Below are positions 53,490-61,505 of a DNA stretch of 64,000 nt, in pieces (position 1 is the stretch's first letter; each line of letters starts with the position of its first letter). This DNA comes from an uncultured Bacteroides sp. (lineage in GTDB: Bacteria; Bacteroidota; Bacteroidia; Bacteroidales; Bacteroidaceae). The translations under genes and the position numbers were made by a program. Below the pieces are notes generated by a model, which was given only the letters and a program-made list of their open reading frames with translations, searched no databases and was not told the DNA's origin. The stretch is from NCBI GenBank assembly GCA_900755095.1, contig CAAEFE010000099.1, forward strand, positions 1-64,000, written 5' to 3'.

Positions 53490-54071
53490 TTATTTAAATA
53501 TTGGCATAAAAACAGAAAATTGAATATTTCGTGAAGTTACTTTTCCAACACCACTAGTATTCATCAGATTGCAAGTACCTTGTTTATAAGATAGTTGTAG
53601 TTCAAGCCATTTCAGCGTATAACTAACTCTTGCCACAATAGGTATATCGATCGCATTTTTTTTGCTATTATAAGTAGATGCACCCAATCGATTTACATAC
53701 CAAGCCACATCTGCTCCGACTCCAAGTCTAAAATTAGAAAAACATTCATAACTGAACACAGTCCCTATTGATAGATATTTTCCGTTTACACTATACTTAG
53801 GACTATCCGAATTGAAGGCTTGATAATCAGTCCCCTGCGAGCCAAAAAGAGCAATGCCATCCATTGCAAATTTACGATTACCCCAATACTGCCGATAAGC
53901 ATATCCAATATGATAATGAAGTTTATATCCCTCAAAATTACTGGAAACCACACTCACTTTTTCATGCAATGTTCCTAAAGAGCCTCCTAAAACAGGACCA
54001 TGTTCCTGTGCAGATAATGATGCTGTAACAAATAGCAAAGCTATAAATATTAAATTAGTAATTGTTTTCAT
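53490..54071 (-). CDS. Small outer-membrane beta-barrel-type protein
   Basis: A 193-residue exported protein of unknown function. Signal peptide MKTITNLIFIALLFVTASLS with cleavage after SAQ. The mature part has alternating hydrophobic strands (YKLHYHIGYAYRQYWGN, LRLGVGADVAWYVNRLGA) and ends in IQFSVFMPIFK, like eight-stranded outer-membrane barrels. It follows the lipoprotein at 54159 on the same strand, with a hairpin between them. Confidence 0.6.
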   Translation of the reverse strand: MKTITNLIFIALLFVTASLSAQEHGPVLGGSLGTLHEKVSVVSSNFEGYKLHYHIGYAYRQYWGNRKFAMDGIALFGSQGTDYQAFNSDSPKYSVNGKYLSIGTVFSYECFSNFRLGVGADVAWYVNRLGASTYNSKKNAIDIPIVARVSYTLKWLELQLSYKQGTCNLMNTSGVGKVTSRNIQFSVFMPIFK

Positions 54072-54106
54072 TAGAAGTTCAGTTTTTATTATTTAATATA
54101 CAAATG

Positions 54107-54150
54107 ATGAGGACAAAAGAGTTTATGGTTGTTGCTACTTTCGTCCTCAT
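54107..54150 (-). terminator. Hairpin between lipoprotein and barrel genes
   Basis: ATGAGGAC (54107-54114) and GTCCTCAT (54143-54150) pair as an 8-bp stem with a long loop. T run is weak, so it may attenuate more than terminate. Confidence 0.4.
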
Positions 54151-54158
54151 TTACACTT

Positions 54159-55091
54159 TTATAATCTCACAGTGGCAAATCCTCTTTGGTCATACGGCAC
54201 ACCCCGAGACCAGATTTCTATTGTACCCGTACACTCTTGTGCTAACTTACGTCCAAAAACTTTGGTTACATTTCCACCCATTTCTTTGGTATCAATAGCA
54301 AAAGGAATACCATCTTTATTTACATACACTGGACCATACCCCAGTAGTTCTCCTTGAGCAAACTCAAAACCACGAAGGTTTACTTTAGCATGGTATGTCG
54401 TAGAGTAACGGCTCCATCCAAAGACTCCTTTCTTTTGCGAAGTAAAATTAGCATGTATTATTCCTGATGAAACAGATAAATATAATCCTACTTTTCTATC
54501 TTTTTGACGACTATATGCTTCGTTTATAGAACTTAAATCTGAAACAGACGAACGAGTAGAAACCGTAAATTGTTGTTGACGCTCTTTAAAGTCAGTATAT
54601 ACCTTATCCACAACCAAAGAATCGCCAATCATAAATTCACCTTTCATATTAACAAAGTATTCATTGGCTACATAAACAAGCCTTGAATAAGGTGACAGAT
54701 CAGTAGCATCGATAGTATTAAACATAAATACATCACCATATTTATGTTTATATTTCTCATATAGAACATCAAACTCCGCTTTATCAGCAGCTTGATTACA
54801 GATTTTATCCAACTCACCATCCGCTTCTTGCATCAGAATCATCTGAGACTTAAAAGATAATGAATTAAGAAAACTAACTTGTTCTGAAGTAGACATTGCA
54901 CTCACTTTCAAAAGAGCATTCTCGTACGATTCCACATCTTTAAATTTAATCATAGTACCGTCGTTTATTACTTCTATTTCAGAATTAGCATTCGTCGGTT
55001 TAACCATATTCACTTCCTGTTCATCATTGGTACAAGAAATAAATGCACCTAAACATACTGTTAGTGTCAGTGTTGAAAATAGTTTTTTCAT
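54159..55091 (-). CDS. Lipoprotein of unknown function
   Basis: A 310-residue lipoprotein. MKKLFSTLTLTVCLGAFISC has the lipidated Cys20, and acidic TNDEQEV follows, a surface-export type. The N-terminal half is helical (VESYENALLKVSAMSTSEQV); the C-terminal half is beta-rich with SSGIIHANFTSQKKGVFGW. It resembles Bacteroides-specific DUF4848-type lipoproteins, but this assignment is uncertain. The frame opens nine codons earlier, but the ATG at 55091 gives the signal sequence. Confidence 0.6.
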   Translation of the reverse strand: MKKLFSTLTLTVCLGAFISCTNDEQEVNMVKPTNANSEIEVINDGTMIKFKDVESYENALLKVSAMSTSEQVSFLNSLSFKSQMILMQEADGELDKICNQAADKAEFDVLYEKYKHKYGDVFMFNTIDATDLSPYSRLVYVANEYFVNMKGEFMIGDSLVVDKVYTDFKERQQQFTVSTRSSVSDLSSINEAYSRQKDRKVGLYLSVSSGIIHANFTSQKKGVFGWSRYSTTYHAKVNLRGFEFAQGELLGYGPVYVNKDGIPFAIDTKEMGGNVTKVFGRKLAQECTGTIEIWSRGVPYDQRGFATVRL

Positions 55092-55291
55092 TGTTTTTTC
55101 TTTTTTAGTTAATATCAATTCGTAGTTGCAACTATCTTTATGCTATTTTTTATGACTCAATTATTTAATAGCTTTTTCTATCCTTCAATAATCCTGTACT
55201 CAAAATACCCTTACCAAAACTTTGACCAGATTATCTGCTACAAAAGTAGAGATAATGGAGGTATCGACCTAGATATTCAATTCAGTAATAA

Positions 55292-55340
55292 TTCAGAAAT
55301 AAAAAATGCCATTTGATCTAAAAACTGAATTATTTCTGAA
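55292..55340. promoter_or_regulatory. Inverted repeat between divergent genes
   Basis: TTCAGAAATAA (55292-55302) is inverted at 55330-55340 (TTATTTCTGAA) with a 27-nt spacer, in the 315-bp gap between the minus-strand lipoprotein and the plus-strand DUF3244 gene. It could be a regulator site. A minus-strand TACTTTTG (55248-55241) and a plus-strand TTAATTTG near 55374 are possible -7 boxes for the two directions. Confidence 0.45.
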
Positions 55341-55406
55341 CTCATCCATACTAAACAATCAGACAATTAGCCTTTAATTTGCAAAAAAAATAAAAGAACG
55401 ATCATG

Positions 55407-55766
55407 ATGAAAAAACTACTATTTATTGCAATTATTGCAGTATTAGGATGCACAGCACTCCAAGCTAAAAATCGCATCAGAATAAAAAGAGAGTCTTGGG
55501 AAGTAAAAGCAAGTACTAGAGTGCCAATATCTACCCCCCTTAATCTTTACTACGAAGGGAGTACACTCTTTATTCATGCTAATATAGATTTAGAAAACAT
55601 TATAATTGAAGTAAAGGATTCCTTCAACAAAACTATCTACCTAGACCTTACAAGTATTCAAGCTAACAATGAACATGTATTTACTCTGGAAAATATATCT
55701 TCCGGAGAATATATTATCGAAATAAAATCCGGCGAAAACTATATTATCGGTTGTTTTATATTATAA
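55407..55766 (+). CDS. Secreted DUF3244-type protein
   Basis: A 119-residue exported protein with signal peptide MKKLLFIAIIAVLGCTALQA. The mature part is a small beta-sandwich (TPLNLYYEGSTLFIHANI, then IIIEVKDSFNKTIYLDL and SSGEYIIEI), as in DUF3244 proteins of Bacteroides. Function unknown. It is directly followed by the TPR regulator gene, an arrangement that suggests they are functionally linked. Confidence 0.7.
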   Translation: MKKLLFIAIIAVLGCTALQAKNRIRIKRESWEVKASTRVPISTPLNLYYEGSTLFIHANIDLENIIIEVKDSFNKTIYLDLTSIQANNEHVFTLENISSGEYIIEIKSGENYIIGCFIL

Positions 55767-55781
55767 GTCTTGATATATGTG

Positions 55782-55789
55782 TATATTTG
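55782..55789 (+). promoter_or_regulatory. -7 element for the TPR regulator gene
   Basis: TATATTTG fits TAnnTTTG, 34 nt before the ATG at 55823. A clear TTTG at -33 is not seen. Confidence 0.5.
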
Positions 55790-55822
55790 CGCAAATAAAA
55801 TCGCAATGATACATACATTCAA

Positions 55823-57559
55823 ATGAAACAAAGACGAAAATTTATACTATTCTATTTAAGCATTATATGCCTATTCTCATGCACTGCCCCATACCCCAAC
55901 ACAATACTGCGGGTGGAAAATATTATTAAAGAATATCCAGATAGTGCATTAACCATTTTAGACTCTCTGAGTGAGAGTATCACAAAGGAATCACAATCAG
56001 CAAGAATGTACTATTACCTGCTGTTAACAGAGGCACGTGACAGATGTTACGTGCCTCATACGTCTGATTCTCTAATGTTATCCGTCACTGATTATTATGA
56101 AAGAGAAAATGATAAGGACAAACTGATAAAATCCTATTATTACACAGGCAGAGTATACCTTGATCTTCATGAAGGTCCTACAGCACTTTCTTATTTCCAC
56201 AAAGCTTTTGATATCTCTACAGATAGCAAGAACTACGCTTTATTGGGGCGAATATACAGCCAAATGGGAACTCTATTTGCCTATGAAGGTCTCACAGAGG
56301 AAGTACTACAAGCTTATCGAAACGCTTATCACTACTTACAACTAGGCAAAGACAGTCTTACTAGCGCTTATGCACTACGAGATTTAGGAAGAGCATTCAA
56401 TTTACTTGAGATAACAGACAGCACAATCTATTATTATAACAAAGCATACCAATTAGCTAATAGCAATGGAGACATACAAAGGGAAGTAAATATTCTCGAA
56501 GAATTGGCAGGCATCTATATTCAAATGGGAAAATATGACGAAGCATTGAAAACGCTACAAGAAACAAATAGTAAATGGCAAGATGAGAAAGATATAAATT
56601 ATGATGTTTGGGGAAATTTCTATGTAAGTATAGGACAAAAAGATTCAGCAGCCTATTACTTCAAGAAAAATATAGGACATAATAATGTATATTCAGACAT
56701 AGGAGCCTATCGGAATTTATATGAAATAGAAAAAGAACGTGGCAACTATGAAGAAGGATTAGCATATCTGGAGAAATATACAGAATGTTCTGATAGCATT
56801 TACGACATATCCAACACAGAATCTTTGCGAAAAATAAAGGCTTTGTATGATTACCAACATATTGAGAAAGAAAAAGAATATTTGCGCAAGAAAAATGCAG
56901 AACAACGAGCATGGATCATCTTTATTGTTATTGCCATCGTTTTAGGAGTTATCATCCTTATTCGATATAATAGAAACAGGAAAGCTATGATTCGGGAACA
57001 AGAGAAAAAACTTCATGAGATTAACGAACAACAATATCGGAAAAGCCAACTATATATAGAAGAAAACAAGAAAAAAATTGAAGAATTAAAAGAAAAGGTA
57101 AAATCGTTCGAACAGGAAAACAATGATTTACAACAAAAACTTTTACTTGCAAAAAAGGAAAAGCTAGAACAAACCAATCAAGCTATCGAAACATCACAAA
57201 GAGAACAAGCATTACTTGAGGAAGCGCTTAGAAGGTCTGATATTTATGCTTATTGTTATCGTGCGATAGAAGATTCCTCGATCAGACTCACCGAAACAGA
57301 ATGGAAAGAACTAGAAAATATCATTAATGATACATATGACAATTTCACCAACAAGTTATTCATACTGCATCCCTCTATTACCAAGATGGAACTACGTATT
57401 TGTTTACTGTTAAAAATTAAAATTCCAGTTTCTACAATTTCACAATTGGTATGTCGTACACAAAGCGCTGTATCTATGAGCAGAAAACAGCTTTATAAGA
57501 AGATATTCAATAAAGAAGGGACACCCGCAAACCTAGATGACTTCATTGTCTCTTTTTAA
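55823..57559 (+). CDS. TPR-containing membrane regulator with a C-terminal DNA-binding-like domain
   Basis: A 578-residue protein. It has a lipoprotein-like signal (IICLFSC), several TPR repeats (about 30-340, with YYTGRVYLDLHEGPTALSYF), one transmembrane helix (AWIIFIVIAIVLGVIILI, about 370-387), a long coiled coil (about 390-470) and a C-terminal helix-turn-helix-like segment (ITKMELRICLLLKIKIPVST then ISQLVCRTQSAVSMSR). There is no kinase domain. Such proteins are common in Bacteroides and thought to act as membrane-bound transcription regulators sensing the periplasm. Direct DNA binding is inference. Confidence 0.78.
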   Translation: MKQRRKFILFYLSIICLFSCTAPYPNTILRVENIIKEYPDSALTILDSLSESITKESQSARMYYYLLLTEARDRCYVPHTSDSLMLSVTDYYERENDKDKLIKSYYYTGRVYLDLHEGPTALSYFHKAFDISTDSKNYALLGRIYSQMGTLFAYEGLTEEVLQAYRNAYHYLQLGKDSLTSAYALRDLGRAFNLLEITDSTIYYYNKAYQLANSNGDIQREVNILEELAGIYIQMGKYDEALKTLQETNSKWQDEKDINYDVWGNFYVSIGQKDSAAYYFKKNIGHNNVYSDIGAYRNLYEIEKERGNYEEGLAYLEKYTECSDSIYDISNTESLRKIKALYDYQHIEKEKEYLRKKNAEQRAWIIFIVIAIVLGVIILIRYNRNRKAMIREQEKKLHEINEQQYRKSQLYIEENKKKIEELKEKVKSFEQENNDLQQKLLLAKKEKLEQTNQAIETSQREQALLEEALRRSDIYAYCYRAIEDSSIRLTETEWKELENIINDTYDNFTNKLFILHPSITKMELRICLLLKIKIPVSTISQLVCRTQSAVSMSRKQLYKKIFNKEGTPANLDDFIVSF

Positions 57560-57753
57560 AAAGATGAACTAAATCTCTGATATTCCACACAAAGAAGAAA
57601 TACCCGCATTCAGAATCTTCAGTTTCACCCGCAAACGCCCTGTCGGAAGGGGATAGCGGCTGAAGGCACAGTTTTACAACTCCATTCTTGAAGCTTTATG
57701 AAGGGAGTAAGGTGCTTCAGTCCTTTCAGTCCCCAAAAACAATTTCGAACTTG

Positions 57754-57863
57754 ATACCGTTCAAGATATCAGATGGTACCTCTCAGTGTGTCAGAAAGTA
57801 CCATTCCGCAGGTCAGCCAGTACCATTCCGCAAGTCAGCCAGCACCATTCAAGGAGTTGGAAA
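57754..57863. repeat. 22-bp tandem array A in the gene-free region
   Basis: Five 22-bp units begin at 57754, 57776, 57798, 57820 and 57842. Units 2-4 start GTACC; units 3 and 4 (GTACCATTCCGCA(G/A)GTCAGC) differ at one base; the outer units are diverged. Confidence 0.85.
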
Positions 57864-57931
57864 TCTCCCCATATTTTATTCATTCCTACACAGGCTTTCC
57901 GCTAATTACTATCCGACTCACTGTGTATAAT

Positions 57932-58063
57932 GAATAAACTCTGCCAACAGTTGAAATAGAACCTGCATTTACCTCAAACAGAGCCTGTATTCAAGATAAA
58001 CAGAGCCTGTATCCAAGGCAAACAGACCCTCTGTTTGATCAGAACACACTCTTCGCTTGATTG
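57932..58063. repeat. 22-bp tandem array B in the gene-free region
   Basis: Six 22-bp units begin at 57932, 57954, 57976, 57998, 58020 and 58042. The central ones start AAACAGAGCCTGTAT. The sequence is unrelated to array A but the period is the same. Confidence 0.85.
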
Positions 58064-58088
58064 ATCTGAAATAAGCCGGCAGCTCGCC

Positions 58089-58176
58089 AACTTTCACCTC
58101 GGAGGCGAACAGACTTTAGCTCGGCGATGAATGAAGTTCAGCTCGGGGCTTACAAAATTTAGCCCGTATGTCAGGG
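58089..58176. repeat. 22-bp tandem array C in the gene-free region
   Basis: Four 22-bp units at 58089, 58111, 58133 and 58155 share the pattern ACTTTCACCTCGG / ACTTTAGCTCGG / AGTTCAGCTCGG. It merges into the right inverted arm. Confidence 0.78.
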
Positions 58177-58328
58177 CTGAAAGAACTGAAACCACCTGCC
58201 CCCTTTCAAAGTATGTCAGAGACGGGGTTGTAAAGCAGTGTTTTCAGCCGCTATCCCCTTCTGACAGGGAGCTTGCGGACGAAACTGAAAAAGCTGAATG
58301 CAGATTACAGGATAATAATAGCATAGAG

Positions 58329-58462
58329 TAAAAGTCATACATCTTTCATTCAATTGTTGTACATCTCCGCCCCAAACGTTATACATCATCAACCTAACTG
58401 TAGTACTGAAACCCAGTAACTGAAGTACTTCTCACAACCAAGTCATGTACTATATACCACAA
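58329..58462. repeat. 22-bp tandem array D outside the inverted arms
   Basis: The triplet TAC recurs exactly every 22 nt at 58338, 58360, 58382, 58404, 58426 and 58448. The surrounding words change from GTTGTACATC and GTTATACATC to TGTAGTACTG and TGAAGTACTT, so the units are degenerate. Confidence 0.78.
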
Positions 58463-58613
58463 CCCATACTTTGTGTCAGAAATCAAATATAGTCATCTGC
58501 TGTTTACAAGTTTGTCAACCGCAACAAATATAACGATTTTATTAATCATAACTTATAAACAGTTCAAATTCAACCTATTTATAAGTCGTAACTTATAGCA
58601 TCACCCCGAATAA

Positions 58614-58663
58614 CAAAAGCCGCAACTCATCTCTCCCGTATAAGAAGAGATGAAATTGCGGCT
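58614..58663 (-). terminator. Terminator of metK
   Basis: Minus-strand stem AGCCGCAATTTCATCTCT with AGAGATGAGTTGCGGCT (one bulge), followed by TTTTGTT. It is 49 nt after the metK stop. Confidence 0.88.
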
Positions 58664-58711
58664 CACTATGGACTAAATAGCCGTAAAGCTATAAGCTGAT
58701 TTCAAATAATA

Positions 58712-60004
58712 TTACAGACCAAAAGCTGCCTTGATCTTATCCACGTAGTCCAGTTTCTCCCATGTAAAGAGTTCTACTTCTACGGTCTTGTTGCCCTCAT
58801 AGCGGGAGAAGAACGTTTTCGATACCACTTGCGGCTCACGTCCCATGTGACCATAAGCGGCAGTTTCCTGATAGATCGGGTTGCGAAGTTTCAGACGCTC
58901 TTCGATAGCTTTCGGACGAAGGTCGAACAACTGGTCAATCACACGGGCAATCTCGCCGTCGGTCATATTCACGTGGCTACGTCCGTAAGTGTCCACGAAG
59001 ATGTTGATCGGGCGTGCTACACCGATAGCATAGCTCACCTGTACAAGCATTTCGTCGGCAACACCTGCCGCAACCATATTCTTGGCAATGTGACGGGCAG
59101 CATAAGCAGCGCTACGGTCTACCTTGCTGGGGTCTTTTCCGGAGAAAGCACCACCACCGTGGGCGCCTTTACCACCGTAAGTATCCACAATAATCTTGCG
59201 GCCTGTCAGACCGGTATCTCCGTGAGGGCCACCGATCACGAACTTTCCGGTCGGATTGACGTGATAGACGATCTGATCATTGAACAATGCCAGTACTTTA
59301 TCATGATGGATAGAAGCAATGACACGGGGCATCAGGATTTCGATAACGTCACGACGGATGATAGACAGCATTTCTTCGTCAGCTTTGAGCTGTGCTTCGG
59401 CAGAGTCATCAGCCGGCTGAATAAAGTCATCGTGTTGCGTAGAAACAACAATAGTATCAATACGGACAGGAGTTCCGTTGTCGTCATATTCAATCGTCAC
59501 CTGGCTCTTGGCGTCCGGACGGAGGTAGGTCATCACCTTTTCTTCGCGGCGGATATCAGCCAGCACCTGCAGAATGCGGTGTGCCAGATCAAGCGAAAGC
59601 GGCATATAGTTTTCTGTCTCGTTCGTTGCATAGCCGAACATCATGCCCTGATCGCCCGCACCCTGTTCCATCGGGTCCTGACGCTCTACGCCACGGTTGA
59701 TGTCGGGACTTTGCTCATGAATGGCAGAAAGCACACCGCAAGAGTTACTTTCGAACATGTACTCTCCTTTAGTGTAACCGATTTTCTTAATCACTTCACG
59801 TGCGATGAGCTGGAGGTCAACGTACGCTTTAGTTTTCACTTCACCCGCTAATACTACCTGTCCGGTAGTTACTAGTGTTTCGCAAGCTACTTTAGAACTG
59901 GGGTCGTAAGCCAACAGTTTGTCAAGCACGGCGTCCGATATTTGATCGGCTACCTTGTCGGGGTGTCCTTCCGACACCGATTCGGATGTAAATAAGTATC
60001 CCAT
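58712..60004 (-). CDS. metK: S-adenosylmethionine synthetase
   Basis: Makes S-adenosylmethionine from ATP and methionine. The 430-residue protein has the N-terminal [20 protein letters not shown] (residues 8-27), the hexapeptide GAGDQG with MMFGYA, and the phosphate-loop [19 protein letters not shown]. Compared with E. coli it is longer, with extra residues in the central region, as in other Bacteroidetes. It has a strong -7 element, a leader of about 160 nt containing a candidate SAM riboswitch, and its own terminator. Confidence 0.97.
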   Translation of the reverse strand: MGYLFTSESVSEGHPDKVADQISDAVLDKLLAYDPSSKVACETLVTTGQVVLAGEVKTKAYVDLQLIAREVIKKIGYTKGEYMFESNSCGVLSAIHEQSPDINRGVERQDPMEQGAGDQGMMFGYATNETENYMPLSLDLAHRILQVLADIRREEKVMTYLRPDAKSQVTIEYDDNGTPVRIDTIVVSTQHDDFIQPADDSAEAQLKADEEMLSIIRRDVIEILMPRVIASIHHDKVLALFNDQIVYHVNPTGKFVIGGPHGDTGLTGRKIIVDTYGGKGAHGGGAFSGKDPSKVDRSAAYAARHIAKNMVAAGVADEMLVQVSYAIGVARPINIFVDTYGRSHVNMTDGEIARVIDQLFDLRPKAIEERLKLRNPIYQETAAYGHMGREPQVVSKTFFSRYEGNKTVEVELFTWEKLDYVDKIKAAFGL

Positions 60005-60009
60005 CTTTT

Positions 60010-60043
60010 TAAATTAAAGATTATAAATTGAAAATTAAAATTG
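60010..60043 (-). repeat. 7-bp-period AT-rich array in the metK leader
   Basis: AAATTAA, AGATTAT, AAATTGA, AAATTAA, AATT run in a heptamer register on the plus strand, just before the metK start codon. Confidence 0.55.
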
Positions 60044-60103
60044 GGAAAATAAAGAGGGGAGGAAGAGAGCTGCGGAAGCATTGCCGAAAAGGCGTCAACA
60101 AGA

Positions 60104-60155
60104 CGTGTTTTAGCATTTTTTTCCGTGGTTGCAAGCTGCTCAAATCTGTCCACAC
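60104..60155 (-). promoter_or_regulatory. Candidate SAM-II/SAM-V-type riboswitch in the metK leader
   Basis: The minus-strand RNA near the 5' end of the leader has a stem GTGG...CCAC enclosing ACAGATTTGAGCAGCTTGCA, followed by an A-rich link and ATGCTAAAAC. SAM-II riboswitches have the same order: stem, GATTTA-like loop, TTGCAA before the closing strand, A-rich link, GCTAAAA. Loop bases AGCA can pair with TGCT in the tail, giving the pseudoknot. The fit to a metK leader supports SAM sensing. Identification is by eye. Confidence 0.5.
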
Positions 60156-60169
60156 TTTCATTTCGGGGA

Positions 60170-60177
60170 CAAAGATA
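60170..60177 (-). promoter_or_regulatory. -7 element of metK
   Basis: TATCTTTG on the minus strand (60177-60170). Transcription would start near 60163, only about 8 nt before the riboswitch candidate. Confidence 0.65.
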
Positions 60178-60241
60178 GGTATTATTCGGAGATTATATTT
60201 ATCTTTGGGCAATGTTTAACACATATATACAGGAAATTGGT

Positions 60242-60445
60242 ATGAGAACAATTACATTAATGCAATATGTATTTTCCATTATCCTTCTGGTCATCATCTT
60301 CCTCGTCATGGATTATTTCTGGAAAGGAGACGAATTTTCATGGATGTATGAGTTTGCAAAAGGAGGAATCGGCGGAACTATCATCTGCCTTCTGAACCGT
60401 CATTTATTCCTCCGCCATCCTAATCCTAAACAGAAAAAAATATGA
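60242..60445 (+). CDS. Small membrane protein
   Basis: A 67-residue protein with one clear transmembrane helix (YVFSIILLVIIFLVMDYF) and a possible second one (GGIGGTIICLL), then a basic tail. The frame is open from 60212, but TATCTTTG at 60200-60207 is a -7 box, so transcription would begin after 60212. The ATG at 60242, preceded by AGGAAAT, is chosen. Function unknown. It overlaps the next small gene by 4 nt. Confidence 0.6.
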   Translation: MRTITLMQYVFSIILLVIIFLVMDYFWKGDEFSWMYEFAKGGIGGTIICLLNRHLFLRHPNPKQKKI

Positions 60446-60633
60446 TTATCAACAATAAATTAAGAACTCTTTTTGTACTGGCGCTTCATATAGGATTCAC
60501 CATTGCCATTTACGCCATTGTATGCCACTTCCTGAAGATTGAGTTTCAGGATATTCACTTGTTATATGCAATATTGGTGGGCTGTGTGGCTTATCTGCCG
60601 AGGTTTATCGCCGAAAAGAAAAGTAAAAAGTAA
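60442..60633 (+). CDS. Small membrane protein
   Basis: A 63-residue protein with two predicted transmembrane helices (LFVLALHIGFTIAIYAIVC and LLYAILVGCVAYLP) and a lysine-rich end. It starts inside the previous gene (ATGA overlap), so the pair is made together. No family is recognised. Confidence 0.6.
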   Translation: MIINNKLRTLFVLALHIGFTIAIYAIVCHFLKIEFQDIHLLYAILVGCVAYLPRFIAEKKSKK

Positions 60634-60663
60634 AAGGATAAGCAAGGGGAAGAGAATGCTGTA

Positions 60664-61146
60664 TTATTTTTCTATCTGCGCCAGCAGCGCCTTCATTGTC
60701 TTTCCCAATACCGGATGCACCAGTTCGGGGGCAATCTCCGTTAAGGGGCGCATTACGAAGTCACGTTCCGCCATCAAAGGGTGGGGGAGGTTGAGTGCTG
60801 CTCCGGAAGGAGAAGTAACCGAAAGTATCAGATCATCATAAAGCAGCAGGTCTATATCAATCAGCCGGTCGCTATATACGCCACCGACAGACTTATGCGT
60901 ACGTCCCAGTTCCCGTTCGATCTCCTGCGTCTTCTGCAGTACTTCCAAAGGCGACAGTTCCGTTTCTACACACGCCGCCGCATTCAAGAAACTATGCTCC
61001 GAATCGAATCCCCAAGGGGCAGTGATGTAAAAAGCAGACAGGGAAATGACTTTCCCTACCTGCTCCTCTATCTTTTGCACGGCAGTCCGGAGATTCTGTT
61101 CTTTATCTCCCAGATTAGTGCCGAGACTTATATACACTTTCGCCAT
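60664..61146 (-). CDS. folK: 6-Hydroxymethyl-7,8-dihydropterin pyrophosphokinase
   Basis: Transfers pyrophosphate from ATP to 6-hydroxymethyl-dihydropterin in folate synthesis. The 160-residue protein has LGTNLGDKEQNL (about 8-19), YITAPWGFDSEHSFLNAA and the metal-binding DRLIDIDLLLYDD (about 93-105). The length is standard. It is 7 nt downstream of the zinc-ribbon gene and ends the uppP-truB-queA run. Confidence 0.95.
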   Translation of the reverse strand: MAKVYISLGTNLGDKEQNLRTAVQKIEEQVGKVISLSAFYITAPWGFDSEHSFLNAAACVETELSPLEVLQKTQEIERELGRTHKSVGGVYSDRLIDIDLLLYDDLILSVTSPSGAALNLPHPLMAERDFVMRPLTEIAPELVHPVLGKTMKALLAQIEK

Positions 61147-61153
61147 TACCGGT

Positions 61154-61489
61154 CTATTCTACCTTAAACTCCCGCTCCCTGTCCAAAGGAACAAAGAACT
61201 CTACTTTGCCACATTTCGGGCAGACATATAAGTCGAATGCTTCGCGATTCTGGAATAACTCAAACAAGTTTCCAAAAATGCCCGTGTTCATTCCTTCATG
61301 AAACTCATATTTTCCGGAATAAACCATCCTGACCTGGCAGCGCAGACAGTCGATAGACCGCCCGCTATCATCACTCTCTTCCGCCGGAGTCATATCCAAT
61401 ATCTTATCGTCCGGAAAGCTGTAATTACAGTTCCAACAGATTTCAAAGCTATCTTCTACTTCTTCGTGGCATTTGGGACAGATTTTCAT
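61154..61489 (-). CDS. Zinc-ribbon protein, unknown function
   Basis: A 111-residue protein with four CxxC pairs: CPKC (4-7), CWNC (18-21), CLRC near 48-51 and CPKCGK near 89-94. This suggests two zinc ribbons. Between the second and last pair is a segment with YSGKYEFHEGMNTGIFGNLF. It has no known role. The tight spacing with folK and queA points to co-expression. Confidence 0.7.
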   Translation of the reverse strand: MKICPKCHEEVEDSFEICWNCNYSFPDDKILDMTPAEESDDSGRSIDCLRCQVRMVYSGKYEFHEGMNTGIFGNLFELFQNREAFDLYVCPKCGKVEFFVPLDREREFKVE

Positions 61490-61505
61490 AGCGGTACTTT
61501 TTCGT

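Larger units (their letters stand above)
57605..58303. repeat. Gene-free element with long imperfect inverted arms
   Basis: The left arm (57605-57735) and right arm (58160-58303) are inverted copies. Both contain GGGGATAGCGGCTGAA, CCGCAA, CCCTGTC and the motif TTTCAG in the same order and spacing, with perhaps three quarters of bases matching. The roughly 430 bp between them consist of 22-bp tandem arrays. No plausible gene lies in 57560-58711; two open frames of 80 and 66 codons lack protein character. It could be a MITE-like element or a structured RNA gene. Confidence 0.72.

Noticed and set aside
57688..58331. Open frames of 80 codons (57688-57930) and 66 codons (58131-58331) in the repetitive region
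   Set aside because: They run through 22-bp arrays and inverted arms, have no ribosome site or promoter, and their peptides show no protein-like pattern.
57754..58462. CRISPR array
   Set aside because: Unit length is constant at 22 bp, but whole units diverge gradually; there is no alternation of constant repeat and unique spacer, and no cas gene in the window.
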